A stretch of DNA of 64,000 bases, taken from Dysidea avara. Its lineage: Eukaryota > Porifera > Demospongiae > Dictyoceratida > Dysideidae. The stretch covers positions 11,433,277 through 11,497,276 of the forward strand of contig NC_089281.1 in NCBI RefSeq assembly GCF_963678975.1, written 5' to 3'. The notes under the pieces are model-generated. The model made no database searches and had not been told where the DNA came from. It saw nothing but the letters and a program-made list of their open reading frames with translations. Below are positions 62,746-64,000 of the stretch, piece after piece. The first letter of the stretch is position 1. Each line of letters opens with the position of its first letter. Made by a program: the position numbers and the translations under genes.

Positions 62746-62860
62746 TGAGTTAACACCTAACTGTGTAATGCTACTGAAAATGTACATCATTTAGGGTACA
62801 GTAGTACACAGTAATATCCTAACTCCGTCTTATGGAAACTTCCTCTCCCTAATGGTATGT

Positions 62861-63660
62861 AGTGGAAATGGAAAACGGAAATGGTCAAATCGTCATATAA
62901 ATGTACCCTAGAGTAAAACCCTTGTATAGTGGCCACCACCTCTTAAATACCACCTCCTTATAAAGACCACCTCCATACAAAGACCACTTTGTAATTAGAT
63001 CTCAATGACCTTATAAGACCACTTCATATCACCTTTATAAAGACCACTCTCTTTACAAAGACCACCTCTCCACATTGTAATGATCGTTCCAAACGTCTTA
63101 TCAAAACAGCTAGGTCAGCTAAAAAATACTACACTCTTAAGGTCATCATCTCTTTATGAGACCTCTTTTTTTGTTGTTGATACAGTAGGTTGTAGTGTAG
63201 CTAGCCACATTTCACTTGCATGGACTAAGGACTTGGCACATTCTGGTACAAACTAAGCGATAATGGTAGATGACTTGAGTGAAGTGTGGACCAAAACATG
63301 GGAGATGGCATTGACCTCTTTCTATGAGTCATGAAATACATGTTTGAAACTTATCAAATATTACCCATGTAAAGAGCCTAGCTGTTTTGATGAAGTCATA
63401 GAATACATGCTTGGAATCTTAGCTATTATTACAATGTGAGAGGTGGTCTTTTTAAAGAGGGTGGTCTTCAACAGACCATGAAACGGTCTTATAAGGTCAG
63501 CTATCTTTGAGATCTTATTACTTTGTATGGAGGTGGTCTTTATAAGAAAGTGGTCTTTAAGAGGTGGCCACTAAACAAGGATTTTACTCTAAGGTACATT
63601 TATATGACGATTTGACCATTTCCGTTTTCCATTTCCACTTTCCGTTTCTGGTTTCTATTT
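62861..63660. repeat. Second foldback element with AGACCACCTC arms
   Basis: GTCAAATCGTCATATAAATG at about 62,885 and GTGGCCACCACCTCTTAA are mirrored by TTAAGAGGTGGCCAC and CATTTATATGACGATTTGAC near 63,555-63,617. Arms of roughly 200 bp are rich in TAAAGACCACCTC words and their inverse. The arms extend outward into GGAAATGGAAAACGGAAA and its inverse. Confidence 0.8.
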
Positions 63661-63726
63661 CCACTGTTTTTAATTGCCCAGCACAGAATGTACAGTTATT
63701 TGTGGTTTTCAGTGTATATTCCACAG

Positions 63727-64000
63727 AAATTATAAAGACAGTGAAAACTGATAGCCCTGACCTCAATAAGCTACTGGAAAGTTGATCCTTCATGGATCAT
63801 CAAATATTATTGATAAAGCTTTGGAGGAGAGTCATAGGCAAAGTAATTGTAGCTCTTCTTTTGATCAAGGCAGCCATGGAGAATGATAGGATTCTTAAAA
63901 AAGTATGCTGAGAATGTACAAGGATTATAGATACTAAGATGCCACCAATTGAAGACAATCTTAACCAGCTTCAATGTGCTGTATGCAATCATATTAAGAT
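63727..64000 (+). pseudogene. Third LRRK-like copy, start of exon 2 (cut by window end)
   Basis: Follows acceptor CAG at 63,724-63,726 with EIIKTVKTDSPDLNKLLES, matching EIIKEVKVNGPNLNELLKT of the intact gene. A deletion of about 80 bases after LLE causes an immediate stop. Homology resumes out of frame (ATCATCAAATATTATTGAT, then the KAAMENDR and ENVQGL region) to the window edge. Partnered with the decayed ankyrin exon at 57,929. The copy is dead at least at its 5' end. Confidence 0.75.

Larger units (their letters stand above)
60457..62860. repeat. 2.4-kb palindrome with satellite arms
   Basis: Unique flanks of about 100 bp (60,457-60,560, GAGAGGAAGTTTCC to GTGTTAACTCATTGGAG) are mirrored at 62,750-62,860. 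Between them an 18-bp satellite runs in one orientation to 61,918 and in the opposite one from 61,919. The arms are unequal (about 1,359 and 827 bp of satellite). The very long apparent proteins on either strand, (SDLSDW)n and (PITQIT)n, are satellite artefacts. Confidence 0.95.

Noticed and set aside
60557-62756. Long open frames coding (SDLSDW)n and (PITQIT)n repeats
   Set aside because: They arise from an 18-bp satellite whose period is divisible by three; both strands are open and there is no start context, splice signal or non-repeat domain.

Overview
This window looks like animal (metazoan) nuclear DNA, AT-rich, with phase-consistent introns and dense non-autonomous transposons. The expanded Roco family (ankyrin, LRR, ROC-COR, kinase and death-domain combinations) next to a HECT E3 fragment suggests a non-bilaterian animal, most likely a demosponge. 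That assignment is inference from gene content, not from a search.

Layout. 1-3.1 kb: intergenic DNA with a foldback repeat and a dead LINE endonuclease fragment. 3.1-19.8 kb: one apparently intact two-exon gene encoding a predicted 2,437-residue LRRK-like protein, ANK-LRR-ROC-COR-kinase-propeller-pseudokinase-propeller. Its 9.4-kb intron is packed with nested MITEs, a 61-bp tandem array and a near-perfect foldback. 20.3-23.8 kb: a decayed LINE on the minus strand, broken by a hAT-like MITE with an 8-bp target duplication. 26.8-31.0 kb: a pseudogene of an ANK-ROC-COR-death-domain Roco protein. 32.1-35.0 kb: a heavily decayed copy of the LRRK-like gene, split by a LINE insertion. 39.4-44.3 kb: an apparently intact eight-exon ANK-ROC-COR-death-death gene. 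44.9-55.4 kb: a very large, almost identical inverted repeat (about 3-kb arms, 4.5-kb spacer) whose spacer holds a broken HECT ligase 3' end. 57.9-58.8 kb and 63.7 kb to the window end: decayed first and second exons of a third LRRK-like copy. 60.4-63.7 kb: nested palindromes, including an 18-bp satellite that flips strand at 61,918/61,919.

How the genes relate. The order LRRK-like, shared spacer block, ANK-ROC-DD occurs twice and seems to restart a third time, so the locus reads as a tandemly duplicated two-gene unit undergoing birth and death: one LRRK-like and one ROC-death-domain member survive, the others are decaying. All members use the same kind of 5' ankyrin exon ending in a phase-1 donor, which makes it exchangeable between different Roco bodies. 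Functions (signalling GTPase/kinase scaffolds, possibly cell death or immunity) are inferred from domain families only.
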